The position numbers were made by a program, and so were the translations under genes. Positions 1 through 4,816 of a stretch of DNA of 7,616 nt are shown here, piece after piece. The notes beneath the pieces were generated by a model that was given only the letters and a program-made list of their open reading frames with translations, had not been told where the DNA came from and ran no database searches. The stretch lies in the NCBI GenBank assembly GCA_026395195.1, contig JAPLZD010000058.1, positions 1 to 7,616 on the forward strand, in the 5' to 3' direction. The number at the start of each line of letters is the position of its first letter. Positions within the stretch are counted from its first letter, which is position 1. The DNA comes from Candidatus Staskawiczbacteria bacterium (GTDB taxonomy: Bacteria; Patescibacteriota; Minisyncoccia; Minisyncoccales; Staskawiczbacteraceae).

Positions 1-106
1 TATCCATGCAATAAACATTATTTTCTGTCATATCTATTATTTTAGCCAACAAGCTGTGCGCTTTTTTAAAACCAATCAGCGCCTTTTCTTTATTATTTGT
101 TGTCAT
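1..106 (-). CDS. CsoR/FrmR-family metal- or thiol-sensing repressor, N-terminal part (cut by window edge)
   Basis: Only the first 35 codons are present, from an ATG at 106. CsoR-family proteins are small all-helical repressors that release DNA when a conserved cysteine binds Cu(I), another metal, or a reactive sulfur or aldehyde species. The visible part has the family pattern: a basic first helix (KKAHSLLAKIIDM) leading into VYCMD, where Cys33 lies in the usual first-ligand position (YCxDI). The effector cannot be named because the later His/Cys residues are outside the window. Upstream is a strong promoter carrying a CsoR-like G-tract inverted repeat at the expected transcription start, so autoregulation is likely. 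No Shine-Dalgarno is seen; the leader is about 40 nt and AT-rich. The regulated downstream gene is outside the window. Family assignment is fairly firm, subtype open. Confidence 0.72.
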   Translation of the reverse strand, partial: MTTNNKEKALIGFKKAHSLLAKIIDMTENNVYCMD

Positions 107-133
107 AGTATTTAGTTAATTTTATTATCACCC

Positions 134-150
134 ATACCTGGGGGGTAGGT
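134..150 (-). promoter_or_regulatory. CsoR-type operator over the transcription start
   Basis: On the minus strand this reads ACCTACCCCCCAGGTAT. It contains the inverted repeat TACC-N5-GGTA (147-135) around a C tract, and also ACCT/AGGT arms (150-147 and 139-136). G/C-tract pseudo-palindromes of this kind are typical operators of CsoR-family repressors. It begins 2-3 bases after the -10 element and covers the predicted +1, so a bound repressor would block initiation. The next gene is itself a CsoR-family protein, which supports the reading. Confidence 0.7.
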
Positions 151-152
151 TC

Positions 153-180
153 ATCTTATCACAACAAAAAACCCTGTCAA
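153..180 (-). promoter_or_regulatory. Sigma70-type promoter of the CsoR-family gene
   Basis: The -35 element is TTGACA (180-175, perfect consensus). A 16-nt spacer follows, then the -10 TAAGAT (158-153), preceded by TG in the extended -10 position (TGATAAGAT). The predicted start is near 146, inside the operator. The -35 box starts 14 nt after the mnmA stop codon and is part of a small terminator-like hairpin. Confidence 0.75.
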
Positions 181-183
181 GGG
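166..183 (-). terminator. Weak terminator-like hairpin after mnmA, overlapping the next promoter
   Basis: On the minus strand CCCT (183-180) and AGGG (175-172) form a 4-bp stem with loop TGAC, followed directly by six T (171-166). The stem is short, so termination may be weak. The same bases form the -35 box and spacer of the CsoR-family promoter. Confidence 0.4.
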
Positions 184-194
184 CTAACAAGGTT

Positions 195-1244
195 TTACTT
201 TATGATTCCGCCGCCGAGGAGTTGTTGGCCTTTATAAAATACCGCCGATTGGCCGGAAGTTATGGCGCGCTCCCCTTTTTGAAAAACCAAATCTCCGTTT
301 TTGCTTAGTTTTGCTTTTTTTAATGGAGCTCTGTATCTTGTGCGCACATCTAAAACAATTGGAAACTTTTTTGGCTTTTCAATCCAGTTTATATTTACAA
401 TTTTCGCTTTTTTAGTTTGCAAATTTTTTTCCCTTCCCACATAAATTATATTCTTCTTCAAATCTTTTCTAATCACAAAATACGGGCCTTGCCCGTTTTT
501 GATGTTTAACCCGTGCCTTTGGCCGATTGTGTAATAAAAAACTCCGTCGTGCTCTCCGATAATATTTCCATTTAAATCAACAATCGCGCCGATTTTAGGC
601 TTTATATACATTTTTAAAAATTCCTTCATATTAAACTGGCCAATAAAACAAACTCCCTGACTGTCTTTTTTTGCTGCGTTCTGCAACCCGAATTTTTTCG
701 CCAATTTTCTGACTTCCGGCTTTTCTAAATTTCCAACCGGAAAAATAATTTTTGACAGCTGGTTTTTTTTAATTTCATACAAAAAATACGTCTGGTCTTT
801 ATTCTGGTCTTTAGCTTTAAGCAAGCGAGCCCCGCTTAGCGGGGCAAGCGAAGTTCTTGCATAGTGCCCAGTTGCCACAAAATCTGCCCCGTTTTTCATG
901 GCTTTATCATAAAATAACCCGAATTTTATAACCTTGTTGCACATAACATCGGGGTTGGGTGTAATTCCCTTTTTATAAGAATCAATCATATATTTTCCCA
1001 CCTGCTTTTTGTATTCTTTTGAAAAGTCCCAGGTAAAAAACGGAATGTTAAGTTTTGCGCAAACTCGCATTGCATCCTGCCTGTCTTGCTTCCAAATGCA
1101 TTCCTTGCCCAAAATCTCCGGAGACCACTGGCGCATGTAAACTCCAACAACATCAAAACCGGCCTGCTTTAACAGGACCGCCGAAACCGAACTGTCAACT
1201 CCTCCCGACATTGCCACAACTATTTTTACTTTTTTGCTTTTCAT
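195..1244 (-). CDS. mnmA: tRNA-specific 2-thiouridylase MnmA
   Basis: MnmA adenylates and thiolates U34 of the tRNAs for Lys, Glu and Gln, giving s2U, with sulfur passed from a cysteine desulfurase. The 349-aa protein is full length for the family. The N-terminal PP-loop for ATP is SGGVDSS (13-19). Both catalytic cysteines are present: Cys102 in NPDVMCN and Cys199 in SQGVCFIG. ATGHYAR (124-130), KDQTYFL (149-155) and YYTIGQRHG are further family blocks, and the C-terminal beta-barrel ends in GGGIIK. The ATG at 1244 fits the family N-terminus (KVKIVVAMSGGVDSS); no Shine-Dalgarno precedes it. A GC-rich hairpin segment (821-851) encodes a short loop after ATGHYAR. Upstream, beyond a one-gene GC-rich cassette, lie iscS and iscU; IscS is the likely sulfur donor. 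No convincing separate promoter is seen. Confidence 0.97.
   Translation of the reverse strand: MKSKKVKIVVAMSGGVDSSVSAVLLKQAGFDVVGVYMRQWSPEILGKECIWKQDRQDAMRVCAKLNIPFFTWDFSKEYKKQVGKYMIDSYKKGITPNPDVMCNKVIKFGLFYDKAMKNGADFVATGHYARTSLAPLSGARLLKAKDQNKDQTYFLYEIKKNQLSKIIFPVGNLEKPEVRKLAKKFGLQNAAKKDSQGVCFIGQFNMKEFLKMYIKPKIGAIVDLNGNIIGEHDGVFYYTIGQRHGLNIKNGQGPYFVIRKDLKKNIIYVGREKNLQTKKAKIVNINWIEKPKKFPIVLDVRTRYRAPLKKAKLSKNGDLVFQKGERAITSGQSAVFYKGQQLLGGGIIK
821..851. repeat. GC-rich hairpin flanked by 8-bp direct repeats, inside mnmA
   Basis: GCCCCGC (829-835) and GCGGGGC (839-845) form a 7-bp stem with a 3-nt loop. The 8-bp direct repeat GCAAGCGA occurs at 821-828 and 844-851. In frame it encodes roughly TSLAPLSGAR (residues 131-140), a surface loop between ATGHYAR and the KDQTYFL block. 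Its base composition stands out from the AT-rich gene. It looks like a small palindromic repeat inserted in frame and tolerated in a loop. Confidence 0.6.
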
Positions 1245-1271
1245 GTTTTTTAAATCTACTTCTTTTTTCGT

Positions 1272-1300
1272 AAAAATGCCAGCCTACCGGCAGGCAGGCA
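1272..1300 (-). repeat. Degenerate copy of the CCTGCCGGCAGG palindrome, followed by a T run
   Basis: Positions 1277-1300 form a 24-nt palindrome centred on CCGG with two mismatched pairs (1281/1296 and 1286/1291). It is an imperfect intergenic copy of the perfect 20-bp palindrome inside iscS (2887-2906). On the minus strand five T follow (1276-1272), so it could act as a second terminator behind the hairpin at 1310-1339. Confidence 0.65.
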
Positions 1301-1339
1301 AAAAAAATACCGAGAGCAAAACGAATGCCTTGCTCTCGG
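1300..1339 (-). terminator. Rho-independent terminator of the GC-rich cassette gene
   Basis: CCGAGAGCAA (1310-1319) pairs perfectly with TTGCTCTCGG (1330-1339): a 10-bp stem with a 10-nt loop, followed on the minus strand by TA and eight T (1307-1300). It ends the message of the 203-aa gene, whose stop codon is 33 bp upstream. A smaller GCCC/GGGC stem (1350-1362) lies between the stop codon and this hairpin. Confidence 0.85.
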
Positions 1340-1372
1340 CTACGAAAACGCCCTAAACGGGCCTAAAAAGAA

Positions 1373-1984
1373 CTACTTTCTCAACTCCTCCGCGAGGATG
1401 TTGGCCCAGTCAGCAAACATTCGAGCTCGTTCAAAAGCGCCGTCCGCGTCATGAGCCTCTTCATGCTCGACAATTTTGTCCAAAGCGTCAAGCATGTCCG
1501 CGAAATAATCCTGTTGAGCAACGCTGTGCTTGCGAGGTTGTGATGGCCTTGGACCTTCCTCCTCAAGGTCTTTTATGTGCTCCAGCAGATCATTCCGATG
1601 AATCTCTGAACGGGTCGAAGCTGCATACCTCTTTGCTTCTGCCAAGTCGCGCGGATTTCCGCTGTGATTCCAGATGGCCAAACAGGCGTCAGCTCGCCAG
1701 AACATCCCGTCCGTCGTGATTCCATTGACCATTTCGCGAGCCTGGCTGAACTTTCTGGCCTTTGCCAGCTTGCCGGAGAAAATGACGATGGCCTCGTCTC
1801 TAGAGTCGCCACCCTCTATTTGGGCTATCGTTTCGTTGATAGCCCTCAAATCTAGGGGGTCGTCGCTCATAATGGCAATTGCGCCCCTCACATACACCTT
1901 GGGCCGGCGCCCTTTGATTCGGGCGGCCTTCACCCGCGCGTCAACCAGCATCTCCTCTAACTTCTCTCTCCTCTTTAACATCAT
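1373..1984 (-). CDS. Hypothetical GC-rich, TPR-like helical-repeat protein
   Basis: I do not recognise a named family. The 203-aa product is charged and apparently all helical, with no signal peptide or membrane segment. A loose periodicity of 33-35 residues starts at Arg62 (RDEAIVIF), Arg97 (RADACLAI) and Arg130 (RNDLLEHI), each with Ala/Leu heptad-like spacing, as in TPR-like alpha-alpha repeats. The N-terminus (1-35) is basic; a Pro-rich linker (145-151) separates a C-terminal acidic helical pair (160-203). The DNA is clearly richer in G+C than both neighbours and uses many GCC, GCG and CTC codons. It alone has a textbook Shine-Dalgarno (AAGGAG, 8 nt before the first ATG), a near-consensus promoter and strong terminators. 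ATGATG gives two possible starts; the first fits the spacing better. Transfer as a self-contained cassette is an inference. The gene is confident, the function unknown. Confidence 0.8.
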   Translation of the reverse strand: MMLKRREKLEEMLVDARVKAARIKGRRPKVYVRGAIAIMSDDPLDLRAINETIAQIEGGDSRDEAIVIFSGKLAKARKFSQAREMVNGITTDGMFWRADACLAIWNHSGNPRDLAEAKRYAASTRSEIHRNDLLEHIKDLEEEGPRPSQPRKHSVAQQDYFADMLDALDKIVEHEEAHDADGAFERARMFADWANILAEELRK

Positions 1985-1992
1985 TCCATTCT

Positions 1993-1998
1993 CTCCTT
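1993..1998 (-). promoter_or_regulatory. Strong Shine-Dalgarno of the 203-aa gene
   Basis: AAGGAG, extending to AAGGAGAG, ends 8 nt before the ATG at 1984. It favours that ATG over the adjacent one at 1981. Most other genes here have no such site. Confidence 0.8.
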
Positions 1999-2015
1999 CA
2001 AAATCCTGGTTCCTG

Positions 2016-2047
2016 AAAAATAAAAAATTGCGGCACTGTTGCCGTAA
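2016..2047 (-). promoter_or_regulatory. Hairpin plus T run in the 5' leader of the 203-aa gene
   Basis: On the minus strand CGGCA (2044-2040), loop ACAG, TGCCG (2035-2031) forms a perfect 5-bp stem, extended beyond one mismatch by TT/AA. It is followed by CAA, six T (2027-2022), A and five T (2020-2016). It lies a few bases after the predicted start (about 2052) and about 18 nt before the Shine-Dalgarno. It has the form of an intrinsic terminator, so it could attenuate transcription, yield a roughly 35-nt RNA, or act as a protective 5' stem-loop. Confidence 0.55.
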
Positions 2048-2058
2048 TTCCTAAAATA

Positions 2059-2087
2059 ATATTAGCAAAAAAATAGAGCCCTGTCAA
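2059..2087 (-). promoter_or_regulatory. Near-consensus promoter of the 203-aa gene
   Basis: TTGACA (2087-2082), 17-nt spacer with a T7 tract, TAATAT (2064-2059). The predicted start is near 2052. The -35 box begins 7 nt after the iscU stop codon. Confidence 0.85.
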
Positions 2088-2091
2088 GGCT
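2067..2091 (-). terminator. Weak terminator-like hairpin after iscU, overlapping the next promoter
   Basis: AGCC (2091-2088) and GGCT (2080-2077) can pair around the loop TTGACAG, followed by CTA and seven T (2073-2067). The stem is only 4 bp. Its loop is the -35 box of the next promoter, as in the arrangement after mnmA. Confidence 0.35.
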
Positions 2092-2094
2092 TCG

Positions 2095-2595
2095 TTATGC
2101 CCACTTTTCGTATCTTTTTTCGATTATTTCTTTTTCTTTCTGAATTTTTTCATGTTTTTTTTGCAAATCTTGTGAAATTTTCTTTTTATTTTTCAAAAAA
2201 TAATCATAAACTGCTTCAATTAAAGCATCTACAGCCAAAACCGAGCAGTGATATTTAATAAATGGTAAGCCTCCCAATTTTTTAATGACATCGTTTTTTT
2301 CAATTTTTAAAGCTTGGCTAATTGTTTTTCCTTTTGCTAAATCAGTGATTGTAGAACTTGTTGAAATTGCAGCCACGCAGCCAAAAGTTTCAAATTTTAT
2401 GTCTTTAATTATTTCTTCGCCTTTTTTATTTTTCTCAACTTTAATATAAAGCCACATTACGTCTCCGCATACAATATTGCCCACCTTTCCAACGCCGTCA
2501 GCGTTTTTTATTTTTCCGTAATTATGCGGATTTTTAAAAGTTTCCAAAACTTTTTGAGTATACAATCCTCCGCAAATATTATTATTTTTTTTCAT
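2095..2595 (-). CDS. iscU: Fe-S cluster scaffold protein, IscU/NifU N-terminal type
   Basis: IscU receives sulfur from IscS, assembles [2Fe-2S] clusters and passes them on. The 166-aa protein has the three conserved ligand cysteines: Cys43 (VCGDVM, with Asp45), Cys73 (FETFGCVAAI) and Cys117 after His116 (KYHCSVLA). LGGLPFIKYHC is the usual block before the third ligand. The common GCGAAI is GCVAAI here. The N-terminus has about ten extra residues with an additional Cys8 before LYTQKVLETFKNP, the region where IscU proteins usually begin. The ATG at 2595 overlaps the end of iscS by 14 nt, which suggests coupling. A GGAGG lies inside the reading frame just before codon 11 (TTG) but is too close to serve it. 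The C-terminal tail from about 134 is a charged Lys/Glu helix longer than in E. coli IscU. It ends the sulfur operon. Confidence 0.93.
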   Translation of the reverse strand: MKKNNNICGGLYTQKVLETFKNPHNYGKIKNADGVGKVGNIVCGDVMWLYIKVEKNKKGEEIIKDIKFETFGCVAAISTSSTITDLAKGKTISQALKIEKNDVIKKLGGLPFIKYHCSVLAVDALIEAVYDYFLKNKKKISQDLQKKHEKIQKEKEIIEKRYEKWA

Positions 2596-3766
2596 TTTTA
2601 AATGGGGACATTAATCTTAATTGCTTTATAATTTTTGGTAAAACTTTCAACAGATAATTTATATCTTTTTCAGTTGTCTGTCTGCCTAAAGAAATTCGTA
2701 AGCTGCCGTGGGCATCCTGCGGCTTTAACCCGCAAGCCAGCAAAGTATAACTTGGCTCAAGTTTAACAGAAGAACAAGCCGACCCAGTTGAACACTCAAT
2801 TCCGTGCAGGTCCAATTGCATAACCAAAGATTCTCCTTCAATAAATTCAAACCAAAAATTTGCGTTGTTTGACAGGCGATTTTTTGCCTGCCTGCCGGCA
2901 GGCAGGGGTGGCCCATTTAAGTGTGAACCTTTTATTTTCAAAACTGATTTTATTAATTTGTCTCTTAGTTTTATCAGTCTTGAATTTTCTTTTTTAAATC
3001 CTTTTTTGTAAATTTCTACAGCTTTTGCAAAACCGACAATTGAGGCTAAATTTATTGTGGAAGACCTCATTCCATTTTCCTGCCCCCCTCCATGCAACAG
3101 CGGTTCTATTTTAACGCCATTTCCTATATATAAAAGTCCTGCGCCCTTTGGCCCGTAAATTTTATGCGAACTGGCTGTCAGCAAGTCAATGTTCATTTTT
3201 TTCACATCAATTGGGATTTTTCCAAACGATTGCGAAGCATCGGTATGAAAATAAACTCCGGCATCTTTGCAAATCTTCCCAATTTCTGCAATTGGCTCAA
3301 TTGTGCCAATTTCATTTGATGCATGCATGACAGAAACCAAAATTGTATGGCTTTTAATCGCTTTTTTTACATCAACTGAATTTACCAAACCATATTTATC
3401 AACCGGCAATTTAGTAATTTCAAACCCCTGTAATTTTAACCATTTAGCAGATTCCATTATGCAGGGGTGCTCTATGGAAGAAATTATTATGTGATTGCCT
3501 TTTTGTTTATTGGCAAAAGCAATCCCCTTTAAAGCCGTGTTGTTGCTTTCTGTCGCCGAACCTGTAAAAATGATTTCTTTTGGTTTTGCGTTTATAAAAT
3601 CGGCAATTATTTGCCTGCTGTTTTCCAAAGCCAATTTTGCTTCCTGCCCCAAGGCGTGCAAAGACATTGTGTTGCCGAATTTTTCAGCCAAAAACGGCAA
3701 CATTGCTTTTACAACGCGCGGATCTGCCGGAGTGGTAGCTGCGTAGTCTAAATATATTTTTTTCAT
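2582..3766 (-). CDS. iscS: Cysteine desulfurase IscS/NifS
   Basis: This PLP enzyme converts cysteine to alanine and holds the sulfur as a persulfide for IscU, and probably for MnmA. From the ATG at 3766 it is 394 aa, normal for class I. It starts MKKIYLDYAATTP and contains GSATESNN, SIEHPC (His100, stacking on PLP), NEIGTIEP, HTDASQ (Asp176, Gln179), SSHKIYGPKG (Lys202, Schiff base) and the persulfide loop STGSACSS (Cys331). A TTG at 3784 would add six residues, but the ATG gives the standard N-terminus and an ATGA overlap with the upstream gene. A GGAGG 21 nt upstream is separated from the ATG by a perfect stem-loop (3770-3787). LPAGRQA (residues 288-294) comes from a 20-bp palindrome inserted in frame in a loop before the conserved NNANFWFEFIEGES block. 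It overlaps iscU by 14 nt. Confidence 0.96.
   Translation of the reverse strand: MKKIYLDYAATTPADPRVVKAMLPFLAEKFGNTMSLHALGQEAKLALENSRQIIADFINAKPKEIIFTGSATESNNTALKGIAFANKQKGNHIIISSIEHPCIMESAKWLKLQGFEITKLPVDKYGLVNSVDVKKAIKSHTILVSVMHASNEIGTIEPIAEIGKICKDAGVYFHTDASQSFGKIPIDVKKMNIDLLTASSHKIYGPKGAGLLYIGNGVKIEPLLHGGGQENGMRSSTINLASIVGFAKAVEIYKKGFKKENSRLIKLRDKLIKSVLKIKGSHLNGPPLPAGRQAKNRLSNNANFWFEFIEGESLVMQLDLHGIECSTGSACSSVKLEPSYTLLACGLKPQDAHGSLRISLGRQTTEKDINYLLKVLPKIIKQLRLMSPFKNEKK
2887..2906. repeat. Perfect 20-bp GC palindrome inside iscS (encodes LPAGRQ)
   Basis: CCTGCCTGCC (2887-2896) is followed directly by its exact reverse complement (2897-2906). It is read in frame as LPAGRQA between LNGPP and KNRLSNN of IscS. 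The same motif, degenerate, recurs between genes at 1277-1300. From memory, this palindrome and its LPAGRQ translation are common in Parcubacteria genomes. Confidence 0.85.
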
Positions 3767-4224
3767 TTTAATTTGTGGATACAAATTCCTCCATTTATGC
3801 GCTTGCTCATATTACAATTGAAACATAATACTTGCAGTCCGGCATTCTTTGGATAATTATTTTTTTTCAACCATTTAAAAATTCCTGCCAAACCATATTT
3901 ATTATTTTTTCTTTCTTCTGCTCCATTGTCATTTACGTGATCCAAACACAAAAAGTCTATTTCTCGTTCTCCACAACAAGCACATTTTACATCATTATTG
4001 CTGTATGCCTTTAGGGCGTTTATTTTTAATTTTTTTCTATACCTCTTACTTTCTTCAATGACTTTTTCCTTATTATTTTTTTTCCATAATGCGGCTCTTT
4101 TTATAAATTCCGCTTTATTTTCTGAGTAATACTTTTTAGCTTTTTCTGTAAAACACTTTTTACATAACAAGACCTCTATGAGTGTGCCATCACTTTTTTT
4201 ATTTTCGCACAAAGAACATTTCAT
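3763..4224 (-). CDS. HNH-like zinc protein, first gene of the isc operon
   Basis: The 153-aa protein has two zinc-type parts. Residues 3-24 hold C3-x2-C6 and C21-x2-C24 (CSLC, CKKC), followed by a basic helix rich in Lys and aromatics (25-75). Residues 81-150 resemble small HNH endonuclease domains: C81-x2-C84, LDHVNDNG (Asp95-His96), a GLAGIFKWLKKNNYP helix, then LQVLCFNCN (Cys134, Cys137) and GGICIH. In related proteins as I recall them, NG is followed by HRK; here it is EERK, so one usual His may be Glu104 and nuclease activity is uncertain. The ATG at 4224 lacks a Shine-Dalgarno. The stop overlaps the iscS start as ATGA. An HNH-type gene at the head of a cysteine-desulfurase operon is unusual; the role could be a regulator, a nuclease or a domesticated homing-type protein. 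The gene is certain, the function not. Confidence 0.8.
   Translation of the reverse strand: MKCSLCENKKSDGTLIEVLLCKKCFTEKAKKYYSENKAEFIKRAALWKKNNKEKVIEESKRYRKKLKINALKAYSNNDVKCACCGEREIDFLCLDHVNDNGAEERKNNKYGLAGIFKWLKKNNYPKNAGLQVLCFNCNMSKRINGGICIHKLK
3770..3792 (-). promoter_or_regulatory. GGAGG plus stem-loop before the iscS start codon
   Basis: On the minus strand GGAGG (3792-3788) is followed at once by AATTTGT (3787-3781), loop ATCC, ACAAATT (3776-3770): a perfect 7-bp stem. Three A and the iscS ATG (3766) follow. Unfolded, the GGAGG is 21 nt from the ATG, too far; folded, it comes within about 3 nt plus the width of the helix. The bases also encode the last residues of the HNH-like protein. 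Confidence 0.5.
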
Positions 4225-4246
4225 ATTTTAAATTTAATATTTTTAT

Positions 4247-4275
4247 AAAAAAAACCCGACATTATAATCGGGTTT
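4247..4275 (-). terminator. Terminator of the trmH-pilin operon
   Basis: AAACCCGA (4252-4259) pairs perfectly with TCGGGTTT (4268-4275), an 8-bp stem with an 8-nt loop, and on the minus strand eight T run to 4247. It sits 31 nt after the pilin stop codon and just downstream of the isc promoter, whose predicted start falls inside its first arm. Confidence 0.85.
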
Positions 4276-4304
4276 ATCTTATCAAATATTAAAATCCTTG
4301 TCAA
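4276..4304 (-). promoter_or_regulatory. Promoter of the HNH-iscS-iscU operon
   Basis: TTGACA (4304-4299), 17-nt AT-rich spacer, TAAGAT (4281-4276) with extended -10 (TGATAAGAT). The last nine bases match those of the CsoR-family promoter exactly. The -35 box begins 2 nt after the pilin stop codon. The predicted start, about 4269, lies within the left arm of the pilin terminator. Confidence 0.8.
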
Positions 4305-4306
4305 AT

Positions 4307-4816
4307 TTACAGGGGCGGGCAATGACACTCGGTCAGATTTGTCGTCAACGGTATAACCTCCTTAACTCCGGTGCTGTCGATACACCATTTTGCATCTTCG
4401 CTCACCAGAGTGGAAACCATCACCCATTCATCTGTTTTGCACCAGTTTGAAGTCTGATCTTCACCAACTCCCCAGATATGCGGAGTGACTACAGTCTCAT
4501 TTGTTTTTTCGCTCAATCCGGAGCTATCCCAGCAAGAAATCCTTGGACTGCCCGTATCGCTAATGGCGTTAATGCCGTTTACAAAATCACTGCTATTTCT
4601 GCACAAATTGGAAAAACTGCTCTGGTCAGAATAATAATTCCCTGCCGCATAAGCCAGTTGCGCCATATCTGTTTTTATGGCGGTATCCTTTGATTTATTT
4701 ATATATTTGACAACGTCAACAAAAACAACCGCAAACAAAACAGCAATAATGGAGAGCACCACCATAAGCTCTAAAATTGTAAAACCCTTATGCAAATTTA
4801 ATTTTTTTCTAAACAT
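4307..4816 (-). CDS. Type IV pilin-like protein with prepilin cleavage site
   Basis: The 169-aa protein starts with a short basic leader (MFRKKLNLHKG) and the prepilin-peptidase site G11/F12, followed by FTILELMVVLSIIAVLFAVVF. Glu16 is the conserved Glu5 of the mature pilin, and residues 12-34 form the hydrophobic assembly helix. The mature form would be 158 aa. The globular part has six cysteines (72, 95, 126, 145, 164, 166), fitting disulfides outside the cell. NWCKTDEWVM and AKWCIDSTG resemble the C-terminal disulfide loop of CPR pilins, and the protein ends CHCPPL. The start overlaps the upstream stop by one base (TAATG), so translation is probably coupled. Whether it is a major pilin, a minor pilin or a pseudopilin cannot be told. 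CPR cells use such pili for attachment, DNA uptake or motility. It is the last gene of its operon. Confidence 0.9.
   Translation of the reverse strand: MFRKKLNLHKGFTILELMVVLSIIAVLFAVVFVDVVKYINKSKDTAIKTDMAQLAYAAGNYYSDQSSFSNLCRNSSDFVNGINAISDTGSPRISCWDSSGLSEKTNETVVTPHIWGVGEDQTSNWCKTDEWVMVSTLVSEDAKWCIDSTGVKEVIPLTTNLTECHCPPL

Noticed and set aside
1055..1273. Open plus-strand frames across mnmA and elsewhere (for example 1674-2054, 3495-3746, 6137-6433)
   Set aside because: They lie opposite clearly conserved minus-strand genes, have low-complexity translations and no start signals.
1245..1299. Separate promoter for mnmA
   Set aside because: TAGATT near 1260 has no acceptable -35 at the right distance. 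Since terminators precede the gene, a promoter is expected, but I cannot point to one.
1381..1812. Other minus-strand frames inside the GC-rich gene
   Set aside because: The frame at 1373-1984 has the promoter, Shine-Dalgarno and periodic helical pattern; the others are a by-product of high GC with few stop codons.
3767..3784. TTG start for iscS, six codons upstream of the ATG
   Set aside because: GGAGG is only 3 nt away, the added residues are not family sequence, and the ATG at 3766 gives the standard N-terminus and an ATGA overlap.
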